Of a stretch of DNA of 32,324 bases, positions 20,358 through 27,893 are shown piece after piece; within the stretch, counting starts at the first letter, position 1, and every line of letters starts with the position of its first letter. A program made the translations under genes and the position numbers. The notes under the pieces are model-generated. The model saw only the letters and a list, made by a program, of their open reading frames with translations, searched no databases and was not told the origin of the DNA. Origin of the DNA: an uncultured Prochlorococcus sp. (GTDB lineage: Bacteria > Cyanobacteriota > Cyanobacteriia > PCC-6307 > Cyanobiaceae); assembly GCA_902535185.1 (NCBI GenBank), contig CACAST010000014.1, positions 1 to 32,324 of the forward strand, read 5' to 3'.

Positions 20358-22253
20358 ATGTGTGGAATAGTTGCTGTAACTGGATATAAAAAAGCTTTGC
20401 CATTATTAATAAAAGGTTTAGAAAAACTTGAATATAGAGGTTATGATTCTGCAGGTATTGCAATAATAAATTCCGATACAAATTTTATTTCTTGTAATAA
20501 AGCAAAAGGAAAACTCAAGAATTTAATAAGTGATCTAAATGATCATAATATTCCTGGAACTGTAGGAATAGGTCATACCAGATGGGCAACTCATGGAAAG
20601 CCTGAGGTTAAAAATGCACATCCTCATACAGATAGTTCCGGAAATATAGCAGTTGTTCAAAATGGTATTATTGAAAATTTCCAAGATTTAAAAAATAAAT
20701 TAGAGGAAGAGGGCATTATTTTTAATTCTGATACAGATACCGAGGTAATTCCTCATCTAATTCAAAGAGAGTTAAATACATTAAGTAAACTTAATCTTGA
20801 GAATAACGGTTCAACATTATTAGTTGCTGTGAGAAATGTAATATCTGATTTAGAAGGATCTTATGCTTTAGCAGTTTTATGGTCAGGCGCTCCAACCTCT
20901 TTGGTAGTTGCAAGAAGACAAGCGCCTTTGATTATTGGTTTGGGTGAAGGAGAATTTATTTGTGCTAGTGATACACCTGCCATTGCGAACTTTACGAATA
21001 TTATTTTGCCTTTGGAGGATGAAGAAATAGCTTTGTTGACTCCGCTTGGAATTGAAATATATGACTCAAGCAATGAAAGACAATATCGAAATCCAGTGTC
21101 TTTAAAGGTCTCAGAGCAAGTCATGGATAAGATGAATTTCAAACACTACATGTTAAAAGAGATATATGATCAACCACAGACTGCAAAAAACTGGTTGAAA
21201 AATTATTTAATTAAGAACTTAGATAATGGTCAATATCAAATCAACTATCCATTTGATACAGAGTTTTTTGAATCAATAGAAAGAATTGAAATTATTGCTT
21301 GTGGTACAAGTAAACATGCTGCAATGGTGGGCAGTTTTTTATTAGAACAATTCTCAGGTATCCCTACAAATGTTTTTTATGCAAGTGAATTTCGATATTC
21401 ACCCCCTCCACTATTGCCAAATACATTAACTATTGGAGTCACTCAATCTGGAGAAACCGCTGATACAATTGCAGCTATCGATATGGAAATTAAAAGACGT
21501 TCTTCAATTGAAGATAAAAAATTTAAACCCAATCTTATTGCAATAACAAATAGAAAAGAGAGTTCTATAGGAAGGCAGGTTTCAAATATTATTGATATCT
21601 GTGCGGGAATAGAAGTTGGAGTTGCAGCAACAAAAACTTTTTTTGCTCAATTACTTTCTTTTTATGGATTAGCTATAAAATTTGCTCAAATAAAAGGTAA
21701 TCAAAGTCCTGACGAAATAGGTAAATTAATAAATGAACTCATAAAACTTCCGCCATTACTGGAAGATCTCTTAAAAAAGCATAACAAATCGTCAGAAAAG
21801 CTAGCGCATGACTTTTTTAATATAAAAGATGTTATTTTTTTAGGAAGAGGAATAAATTACCCAATTGCTCTTGAAGGTGCTTTAAAACTTAAAGAAATTA
21901 GTTACATACATGCAGCTGGATATCCTGCTGGTGAAATGAAACATGGTCCAATAGCTTTATTAGACAAAAAAGTACCTGTAATTTCTATTGCCTCCCCTGG
22001 TGAGGTTTTTGATAAAGTTATCAGTAATGCTCAAGAAGCAAAAGCTAGAGATGCATATTTGATTGGGATTGCTCCTGAATGTAATGGAACTGAAATCTTT
22101 GATTATTTAATGAAAGTTCCTTCCACTAATGAATTGATTTCACCTCTACTTAATATATTGCCTTTACAATTATTGAGTTACCATATTGCAGCTCACAGGG
22201 GACTTGATGTGGATCAACCAAGAAATTTAGCTAAAAGTGTAACTGTAGAATGA
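20358..22253 (+). CDS. glmS: Glutamine-fructose-6-phosphate aminotransferase (GlmS)
   Basis: A 631-residue enzyme making glucosamine-6-phosphate for peptidoglycan and lipopolysaccharide. I place the start at ATG 20358 because removal of Met exposes the N-terminal Cys nucleophile of the glutaminase domain (MCGIVAVTGY); an in-frame TTG at 20340 would bury it. The glutaminase marks YRGYDSAGIAI and GHTRWATHGKPE are followed by two SIS sugar-isomerase domains (IACGTSKHAAMVG, VTQSGETADTI, FLGRGINYPIALEGALKLKE). The end DQPRNLAKSVTVE is canonical. There is no room for a glmS ribozyme in the 84-base leader. Confidence 0.98.
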   Translation: MCGIVAVTGYKKALPLLIKGLEKLEYRGYDSAGIAIINSDTNFISCNKAKGKLKNLISDLNDHNIPGTVGIGHTRWATHGKPEVKNAHPHTDSSGNIAVVQNGIIENFQDLKNKLEEEGIIFNSDTDTEVIPHLIQRELNTLSKLNLENNGSTLLVAVRNVISDLEGSYALAVLWSGAPTSLVVARRQAPLIIGLGEGEFICASDTPAIANFTNIILPLEDEEIALLTPLGIEIYDSSNERQYRNPVSLKVSEQVMDKMNFKHYMLKEIYDQPQTAKNWLKNYLIKNLDNGQYQINYPFDTEFFESIERIEIIACGTSKHAAMVGSFLLEQFSGIPTNVFYASEFRYSPPPLLPNTLTIGVTQSGETADTIAAIDMEIKRRSSIEDKKFKPNLIAITNRKESSIGRQVSNIIDICAGIEVGVAATKTFFAQLLSFYGLAIKFAQIKGNQSPDEIGKLINELIKLPPLLEDLLKKHNKSSEKLAHDFFNIKDVIFLGRGINYPIALEGALKLKEISYIHAAGYPAGEMKHGPIALLDKKVPVISIASPGEVFDKVISNAQEAKARDAYLIGIAPECNGTEIFDYLMKVPSTNELISPLLNILPLQLLSYHIAAHRGLDVDQPRNLAKSVTVE

Positions 22254-22285
22254 TTAGTTTCTTACAAATTTTGATCTCTTTTAAT

Positions 22286-22825
22286 TCAAAGCTCTAAAAG
22301 TCCATTTGGAGGATTGATGATTATAAAATTATTTTTTATATCTACTAATGGTACTATTTCTTTAACAAATGGTATGAGAACTTTTTTTTGATTTTTAAAT
22401 AGTTCAATAATAAGTAAATTATTTTTCTCATTTTCTAAATTGATAACTTTCCCAATTGTTTTCAATTCATCATTTTCTAAAGTCTTGACCTCGAGATTTA
22501 TAAGTTCTAACAAGTGAAATTCTTCCTTTTTTAATTTGGGTAGTGTGTCGGTTTTTACAAGAATTTTAAATTTTTTCAATTGCTCTGCATGATTTCTCGT
22601 ATTTATACCTTGTAACTTAACTATGAAGTTTTCTTTGCCAGGCTGTTTGAAACCAGATATAAGTTCTATTTTTGAAGGAGGTTCATTTTCTTTTTGCAAC
22701 CATCTCATCCCCGGTTTTAAAAATCTTTCTTCAAAATCACTTAAAGATTTAACCTTTACCTGTCCATTAATTCCATGACATGATGTTATTAATCCAACAG
22801 TCAACCATTCATTTTTATTTATCAT
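22286..22825 (-). CDS. rimM: Ribosome maturation factor RimM
   Basis: A 179-residue 30S assembly factor that binds S19 and helps mature the 16S rRNA 3' domain. The N-terminal RimM barrel starts [24 protein letters not shown], and the C-terminal PRC-barrel includes [25 protein letters not shown] and [25 protein letters not shown]. Length is typical. It is divergent from the ndhS-like gene with only 24 bases between start codons. Confidence 0.95.
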   Translation of the reverse strand: MINKNEWLTVGLITSCHGINGQVKVKSLSDFEERFLKPGMRWLQKENEPPSKIELISGFKQPGKENFIVKLQGINTRNHAEQLKKFKILVKTDTLPKLKKEEFHLLELINLEVKTLENDELKTIGKVINLENEKNNLLIIELFKNQKKVLIPFVKEIVPLVDIKNNFIIINPPNGLLEL

Positions 22826-22849
22826 ATATTGTATTAAAAAGAGAGTTTT

Positions 22850-23035
22850 ATGGAATTATCTACTAAACCCATACTCCCCGGTTCTTTTGTTGTTGTAAAA
22901 GACACTAACTCTATATATAGAGGATACAAAGGGTTTGTACAAAGAGTTACCAAAAAAAGAGCAGCAGTATTGTTTGAGGGAGGTAATTGGGATAAGCTCA
23001 TAACTTTTCAGCTAACAAATTTAGAAATAATTTAA
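22850..23035 (+). CDS. ndhS: NdhS-like small subunit of photosynthetic NAD(P)H dehydrogenase complex
   Basis: A 61-residue SH3-like protein. The segments [40 protein letters not shown] and [11 protein letters not shown] match my memory of the DUF3252/NdhS family, the ferredoxin-docking subunit of the cyanobacterial NDH-1 complex on the thylakoid membrane, which supports cyclic electron flow and respiration. The name rests on this recalled pattern. An AGAGAG stretch 5-10 bases before the ATG could be a ribosome-binding site. The spacer to rimM is 24 bases and the gap to rnc is 3 bases. Confidence 0.75.
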   Translation: MELSTKPILPGSFVVVKDTNSIYRGYKGFVQRVTKKRAAVLFEGGNWDKLITFQLTNLEII

Positions 23036-23038
23036 AAA

Positions 23039-23788
23039 TTAAATTTTACCTGTAGTTATAAATTTTTCTATCAAAACTCTAGCTGCATTTGTTTCTGCTT
23101 GTTTATGGGACTTGCCGTATGCAGATGATTCTTTTAATCCTTCAATAAATATATCGCAAGAAAATCTTTTAAGATCTCCATTTTTTTTTGAGACTTCAAT
23201 TATTTTATAGACTGGCAGATCAAAACCTTTACTTTGACACCACTCTTGCAATACTGTTTTAGATTTGAATTTATATGGAGCTTTTAAAAATTGTTCTGAA
23301 TCTTCCTCCCAAATATCATCTAACCAAAGGTTTACTTCCTGAATTGAATTAAAGCACTTGTAAATAGCACCGATTAAAGCTTCTGTAGCCTCACCAATAA
23401 TAGTATTTTTTGAATTTTCATCACCGAGAGCTTTAGGTCCTTTAATTATTAATTTGTCTATTTCAATTTCCCTTCCTAATTTAGTTAGCCATTCATCACT
23501 TACAATTTGTGCTCTTAGCTCTGATCTTTCTCCTACACTCATTTGAGGATATTTTTTTTCAATAAAATTAGAAGCAGCTAATCTGAGTACTGCATCTCCG
23601 AAAAATTCTAGTTTTTCATAATTTATTATTTTGTCTTCTGAGGAATGGATAAGTGCTTGGTTAATATCTTGAATAACTGAAATGTTTTGAGTTTCAATTA
23701 TTTCAGAAAATCTTTTTGATTTAATATTTAAAGACTTTAAAAAAGTAGTTATTTGATTAATTCTGTTTGTGTTAATTATATTTGTCAT
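23039..23788 (-). CDS. rnc: Ribonuclease III
   Basis: A 249-residue double-strand-specific endoribonuclease for rRNA and mRNA processing. The signature YEKLEFFGDAVLRL (58-71) supplies Glu61 and Asp65, and the second metal segment is GEATEALIGAIY with catalytic Glu136. Position 133 is Glu where many RNase III proteins have Asp. A dsRNA-binding domain fills about 175-245 (KTVLQEWCQSKGFDLPVYKI to GKSHKQAETNAARVLIE). I chose ATG 23788: an extension to 23863 would read into the 3' end of the RNase P RNA and looks non-coding. The gene begins about 23 bases after rnpB on the same strand. Confidence 0.95.
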   Translation of the reverse strand: MTNIINTNRINQITTFLKSLNIKSKRFSEIIETQNISVIQDINQALIHSSEDKIINYEKLEFFGDAVLRLAASNFIEKKYPQMSVGERSELRAQIVSDEWLTKLGREIEIDKLIIKGPKALGDENSKNTIIGEATEALIGAIYKCFNSIQEVNLWLDDIWEEDSEQFLKAPYKFKSKTVLQEWCQSKGFDLPVYKIIEVSKKNGDLKRFSCDIFIEGLKESSAYGKSHKQAETNAARVLIEKFITTGKI

Positions 23789-23810
23789 CTGATTTGAATA
23801 ATCAAAACAA

Positions 23811-24191
23811 TTAGTAAAGCAGGTCGTAAGCCGGGTTCTGTTCATCTTAATTAAGATGGGCAATCATCTATCTAGGACTGGAATTACTTCACAGTCTCAA
23901 GCGGCGCTTCAAAGTAGATTGTGTAATGGTCATAAATCTACTAAGCCTTGCTCCCAGCCGGGGTTTACCTAGCCAACACTTCTCAATGTTGCTGGTGCGC
24001 TCTTACCACACCCTTGCACCCTTGCCATACATAACGTATTAGGCGGTATGTTTCTGTGGCACTATCCTCACGGTTGCCCGCACTGGGAATTACCCAGCAA
24101 GCCTGACCATTTGGGAGCCCGGACTTTCCTCAAGAAAGTTTTATTTTGTTTCCAAAATAAAACTTTCTTGCGATTGCCTCTCCTGCTTTCA
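23811..24191 (-). ncRNA. rnpB: RNase P RNA (type A)
   Basis: The catalytic RNA that trims tRNA 5' leaders. On the minus strand the universal P4 5' strand AGGAAAGTCCGGGCTCC lies at about 24114-24130, and the 3' strand ACAGAACCCGGCTTACGACC near 23822-23841. The ends pair as P1 (AAAGCAGG at 24182-24189 with CCTGCTTT at 23816-23823). The P3 position is a perfect 18-bp helix with a GAAA tetraloop (24131-24170). Total length is about 380 nucleotides, normal for cyanobacteria. Exact ends are estimated from P1. The rnc gene follows on the same strand and tRNA-Arg diverges 37 bases away. Confidence 0.96.
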
Positions 24192-24194
24192 TTT

Positions 24195-24200
24195 AGCATA
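24195..24200 (-). promoter_or_regulatory. Candidate -10 box for rnpB
   Basis: On the minus strand TATGCT precedes the inferred RNA 5' end by a few bases, the right distance for a -10 element. No clear -35 is seen. The spacer also has to contain the tRNA-Arg promoter in the other direction. Confidence 0.35.
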
Positions 24201-24228
24201 GTCCTTAATACTCCAAAAATCATCTATT

Positions 24229-24302
<74 letters not shown>

Positions 24303-24380
24303 TAAAAATAAAAAACTATATGTAGTATGTGTGCAAACTTGCTACTCTCTAGCTAGCGTATAGTTAGTAATAAATCTTCT

Positions 24381-24713
24381 ATGGCTAAGTTGCATGATAT
24401 GCGTTTAAAGCTTTTAATTCAACAAGAGCATGAGCGTATTTCTAAATCCCAACCTAATGATTTAGATCTTTCAATAGTTCAAGCAAGGTGCCTGTGCTGG
24501 CTTGCTCTATTGGCGGAAGCTCACGAAGAACAAGCAAATGATGCTGAAAAAAGAGGTGATGCCGAGCAAGCAATGGGATGGTTTGCCGATTCTATGAGAT
24601 TAAGAGATGTTATTAATTTGGTTACTAGTATTGAGATACCGTTGCCAGATAGTCCAGATTCACTCGATGAAAATGACGAATTATTGGATGGTCCTACAAT
24701 TTTACCCAAATAA
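24381..24713 (+). CDS. Conserved small protein of unknown function (110 aa)
   Basis: A 110-residue, mostly helical, acidic protein beginning 78 bases after tRNA-Arg. Two helical stretches (MAKLHDMRLKLLIQQEHERI and LSIVQARCLCWLALLAEAHE), then EQANDAEKRGDAEQAMGWFA, could form a small helical bundle with one TPR-like repeat. The C-terminus is acidic and proline-rich (LPDSPDSLDENDELLDGP). There is no signal or membrane helix. I recognise no family. Codon use matches the neighbours and the frame is clean, so it is likely real. A candidate -10 (TATAGT, 24359-24364) lies just upstream. Confidence 0.75.
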   Translation: MAKLHDMRLKLLIQQEHERISKSQPNDLDLSIVQARCLCWLALLAEAHEEQANDAEKRGDAEQAMGWFADSMRLRDVINLVTSIEIPLPDSPDSLDENDELLDGPTILPK

Positions 24714-24744
24714 TGAGATGATATAAAAAGAGTTTTATTTTCTT

Positions 24745-25200
24745 TTGGCTGAAGAACCATGTCAATGCTCTGATTGTCAGAGATTTTATAAACAGCATGA
24801 TCGTCTGATTAGAGAATTTCCTACTTTTAAGCAGCAACAAGAATTGAATTGGGCATCTATTCAATCTTTCAGAACTCTTTGTACGAAAATTACTGATGAG
24901 TTGCAGAGAGAATTATCTGAAAAAGAATCAAATAAAGATATCAGACTAGAAGAAAAACATATTTCTGATAAAGAAATTACTGAAGCTTTGGATGAACTTG
25001 AAAGCGTTAATGCCTATTTATATTCAATCGAAGCATTAATGGAAAGAATTTTTGATACAAAAATTTCCAACAATATCGAATCTAAATTTAAAGAAATTGC
25101 AAAGGAATTAGCCCCAGACCCATTAAATATGGATCGATTAATTTTAAATAGATTATTTCATCAAACTCCAGATTCACCTGATAAGAAAAATATTAATTAG
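24745..25200 (+). CDS. Small CxCxxC protein of unknown function (151 aa)
   Basis: A 151-residue protein with a TTG start 31 bases after the previous gene. The N-terminus has a tight cysteine cluster (EEPCQCSDCQRFYKQHDRL) that could bind a metal or form disulfides. The rest is highly charged and helical with coiled-coil character (ITDELQRELSEKESNKDIRL, EITEALDELESVNAYLYSIE). No membrane helix is present. I recognise no family. It probably shares a transcript with the 110-residue gene. The last 8 bases overlap the convergent glgP. Confidence 0.75.
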   Translation: MAEEPCQCSDCQRFYKQHDRLIREFPTFKQQQELNWASIQSFRTLCTKITDELQRELSEKESNKDIRLEEKHISDKEITEALDELESVNAYLYSIEALMERIFDTKISNNIESKFKEIAKELAPDPLNMDRLILNRLFHQTPDSPDKKNIN

Positions 25201-27757
25201 TTAACTCTTCGACATCGCAAGTAATTTCAACTGGCATTGGAGATACTTTCCAAATAGATTTGCAATACTCTCTAATAGATCGATCAGAAGAAAAATATCC
25301 TGATCTAGCAGTATTTAATAATGCCATTTTATTCCACGCTTTTTTATTATTCCAGCATTCACTGACGACATCCTGTTTGTTTAGGTAGTCTTCAAAGTCA
25401 GCCATAACAAAAAATGGATCATGTCCGGTCAAGCTATTTAATAAAGGTTTAAACAATTCTTTATCCCCATTGCTAAAATGACCTATTTCAATAAGGCGTA
25501 TTACCTCTTTAAGTTCTTGACATTCATCAATAAAAGTTTTTGGGGAATAATTGTTGTTTTTTAAATCCATAATTTCGCTTTCAGTTTTACCAAAAAGAAA
25601 GAAGTTCTCTTTTTTCACAAGATCTCTTAATTCAACATTAGCTCCATCTAAGGTTCCAATAGTTAACGCTCCATTCATTGCAAATTTCATATTTCCAGTC
25701 CCAGATGCTTCTTTTCCAGCAGTTGAAATTTGTTCTGAAAGATCCGTTGCAGGATAAACTATTTCACCAAGTTTAACGTTATAGTCTGGTAGAAAAACAA
25801 CTCTTAATAGACCATCCATATCTGGATCGGAATTGACTACATCAGCAATACCATTTATAAATCTAATCATCAGCTTTGCCATAAAGTAGCCAGGTGCAGC
25901 TTTACCTCCAAATATTATTGTCCTTGGGACTTCATATTTGTTTGTTCCATTTTTGATTCTTAAATATTGAGCAATAATTTGAAGAGCGTTTAAATGTTGC
26001 CTTTTATATTGATGTATTCTTTTTACTTGAACATCAAATAAACTTGATGGGTCTACAAGTATTCCAGTTTTTGAATGGATAAAACTAGCTAATTTTCTTT
26101 TACCATTTAGTTTTGTTTCCTCAAATTTTTCTAAAAAATTATTGTCATCTTTTTTTTCTTCTAACTTCTTAAGAAGTTCCATATTTGTTATCCAATTTGG
26201 ACCAACTTCTTTTTCTAGAAGGTTAGATAATGATGGGTTAGATAAGGCGACCCATCTTCTTGGAGTAACTCCATTAGTTACATTTGTAAATTTTTCAGGC
26301 CATAATGCTGCAAATTCAGGCAGAAGTTGTCTTTTTATTAAATCTGAGTGAAGAGCTGCAACACCATTTACATGATGAGCTCCAATTGTAGCTAAGTGGG
26401 CCATCCGAACTGATTTGGAGCCTTCCTCATCAATTATTGATAGCTTTTGAAGGATTTTGTCATCTCCAGGATAACGTAGTCTTAATTGCTGTAGAAATCT
26501 CCAATTAATCTCATAAATAATTTCTAGATGACGAGGAAGAAGATCGTTAAATAGACCTAAATCCCATTTCTCTAGAGCTTCTGGTAGTAATGTATGGTTG
26601 GTATAAGCAACTGAGGAGGTTGTTATATTCCAAGCTTTATCCCAGCCAATTTGATATTGGTCAATAAGAAGTCTCATTAATTCTGCAACTGCAATAGCAG
26701 GATGGGTATCATTTAATTGGACTGTCCAATGCTTAGCGAATTCTGTTATTGATATTGATCTCTTTTCAAGGCTTCTCAACATATCTTGAAGAGAACAACT
26801 TACAAAAAAGTGTTGTTGTTTGAGTCTTAATCTTCTACCTTCGTCAGTTCCATCATTCGGATATAAAACTTTTGAAAGTGTTTCAGATGCAACTTTTTCT
26901 TCTACTGCACCATAATAATCACCAATATTGAATGCATAAAAGTCAAAACTTTCAGTTGCATCAGCTCTCCATAATCTTAATCTGTCACATGTATTTACTC
27001 TGTATCCTAAAACTGGAACATCATGAGGAACTCCAATAGCATGTTCAGAGGGAATCCATCTTGATCTGTAGTTTCCTTTGTCATCTCTATAACTTTCAGT
27101 TCTACCTCCAAAACCAACGAAACATGATTCGTCTGGTTGTGGAAGTTCCCATGGCCAGCCACCTTTTAACCATTTGTCAGTTACTTCAACTTGCCAACCA
27201 TCCCTAATTAACTGATTGAATATTCCAAATTCATATCTAATACCATAACCCACTGCTGGAACTTGTAGAGATGCTAATGATTCCATATAACAAGCTGCAA
27301 GTCTGCCAAGTCCACCATTTCCTAACCCGGGCTCCTCTTCAACTTCAAGAATTGTTGATAATGATTCAATGCCAAATCTTTTTAAAGCATCTTCTGCTTC
27401 TTGAGTTATTCCAAGATTTAGAAGATTATTACTTAATTGAGGGCCTATTAAAAATTCTGCTGATAAGTAGGCGACTGTTTTTTGTGGTTTTTTTCTTATA
27501 ACTTCTTGGCTGGCTAAATATCTTGTCATTAGCCTATCTTTAACTGCATAACTTAAAGCCATGTACAAGTCGTGATGACTTGCAGAAGTCGCTAACTTTC
27601 CAAGGGTATAAAATAGATGGGCTGTCATTCCTTGAAAAACAGCATCAGAATCCATGCCAGCTTTCTCAGGATCTAAGTAGCAGCCTGGAGTAGGCAAGCG
27701 TAGATCGAAGGGTTCGTTGGGATTCATTGAATTAGCCATATAACAGACAATAGCCAT
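25193..27757 (-). CDS. glgP: Glycogen phosphorylase
   Basis: An 854-residue PLP-dependent enzyme releasing glucose-1-phosphate from glycogen, the night-time carbon store. Visible marks are KTVAYLSAEFLIGPQLSNNL, the glycine-rich EEPGLGNGGLGRLAACY, VQLNDTHPAIAVAELMR, VKRIHQYKRQHLN and the PLP-lysine signature EASGTGNMKFAMNGALTIGT. ATG at 27757, 27739 and 27727 are all in frame. The last gives MNPNEPFDLRLPTPGCYLDP, close to where family similarity seems to begin, so the first ten residues may not be translated. It is convergent with the CxCxxC gene and divergent from the antiporter. Confidence 0.97.
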   Translation of the reverse strand: MAIVCYMANSMNPNEPFDLRLPTPGCYLDPEKAGMDSDAVFQGMTAHLFYTLGKLATSASHHDLYMALSYAVKDRLMTRYLASQEVIRKKPQKTVAYLSAEFLIGPQLSNNLLNLGITQEAEDALKRFGIESLSTILEVEEEPGLGNGGLGRLAACYMESLASLQVPAVGYGIRYEFGIFNQLIRDGWQVEVTDKWLKGGWPWELPQPDESCFVGFGGRTESYRDDKGNYRSRWIPSEHAIGVPHDVPVLGYRVNTCDRLRLWRADATESFDFYAFNIGDYYGAVEEKVASETLSKVLYPNDGTDEGRRLRLKQQHFFVSCSLQDMLRSLEKRSISITEFAKHWTVQLNDTHPAIAVAELMRLLIDQYQIGWDKAWNITTSSVAYTNHTLLPEALEKWDLGLFNDLLPRHLEIIYEINWRFLQQLRLRYPGDDKILQKLSIIDEEGSKSVRMAHLATIGAHHVNGVAALHSDLIKRQLLPEFAALWPEKFTNVTNGVTPRRWVALSNPSLSNLLEKEVGPNWITNMELLKKLEEKKDDNNFLEKFEETKLNGKRKLASFIHSKTGILVDPSSLFDVQVKRIHQYKRQHLNALQIIAQYLRIKNGTNKYEVPRTIIFGGKAAPGYFMAKLMIRFINGIADVVNSDPDMDGLLRVVFLPDYNVKLGEIVYPATDLSEQISTAGKEASGTGNMKFAMNGALTIGTLDGANVELRDLVKKENFFLFGKTESEIMDLKNNNYSPKTFIDECQELKEVIRLIEIGHFSNGDKELFKPLLNSLTGHDPFFVMADFEDYLNKQDVVSECWNNKKAWNKMALLNTARSGYFSSDRSIREYCKSIWKVSPMPVEITCDVEELTN

Positions 27758-27847
27758 TTTTTTGAAAATTTCTTTGTTGTACCTTCAGATCCACACTTGT
27801 TGAGTATTTTTGCTTTTTTCTTACATATTTCTTAAAGTGGGCCCTCC

Positions 27848-27881
27848 ATAAACTATCTTCCAATTAGGTAGTTTATTTTTT
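27848..27881 (+). terminator. Intrinsic-terminator-like hairpin in the antiporter leader
   Basis: ATAAACTATCT (27848-27858) pairs with AGGTAGTTTAT (27866-27876) through 11 bp including one G-T wobble, with a 7-base loop TCCAATT, and runs straight into six Ts (27876-27881). The antiporter ATG is 13 bases later. The T-run is on the plus strand only, so it would stop transcription towards the antiporter. The gene on the left, glgP, points away, so this is not the end of a known plus-strand gene. It could be an attenuator or the end of a small RNA. Confidence 0.6.
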
Positions 27882-27893
27882 CTCTAATTTTAA

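Noticed and set aside
23789-23863. In-frame N-terminal extension of the RNase III gene.
   Set aside because: It would read through the 3' end of the RNase P RNA; the ATG at 23788 gives a normal 249-residue enzyme.
27820-27838. HLR1-like RpaB site CTTACATA before the antiporter, and a half-site CTTACAAA (minus strand, 19979-19986) before psaC.
   Set aside because: Each is only one half of the direct repeat; the second half is missing or at the wrong spacing, and such 8-mers are frequent in A/T-rich spacers.
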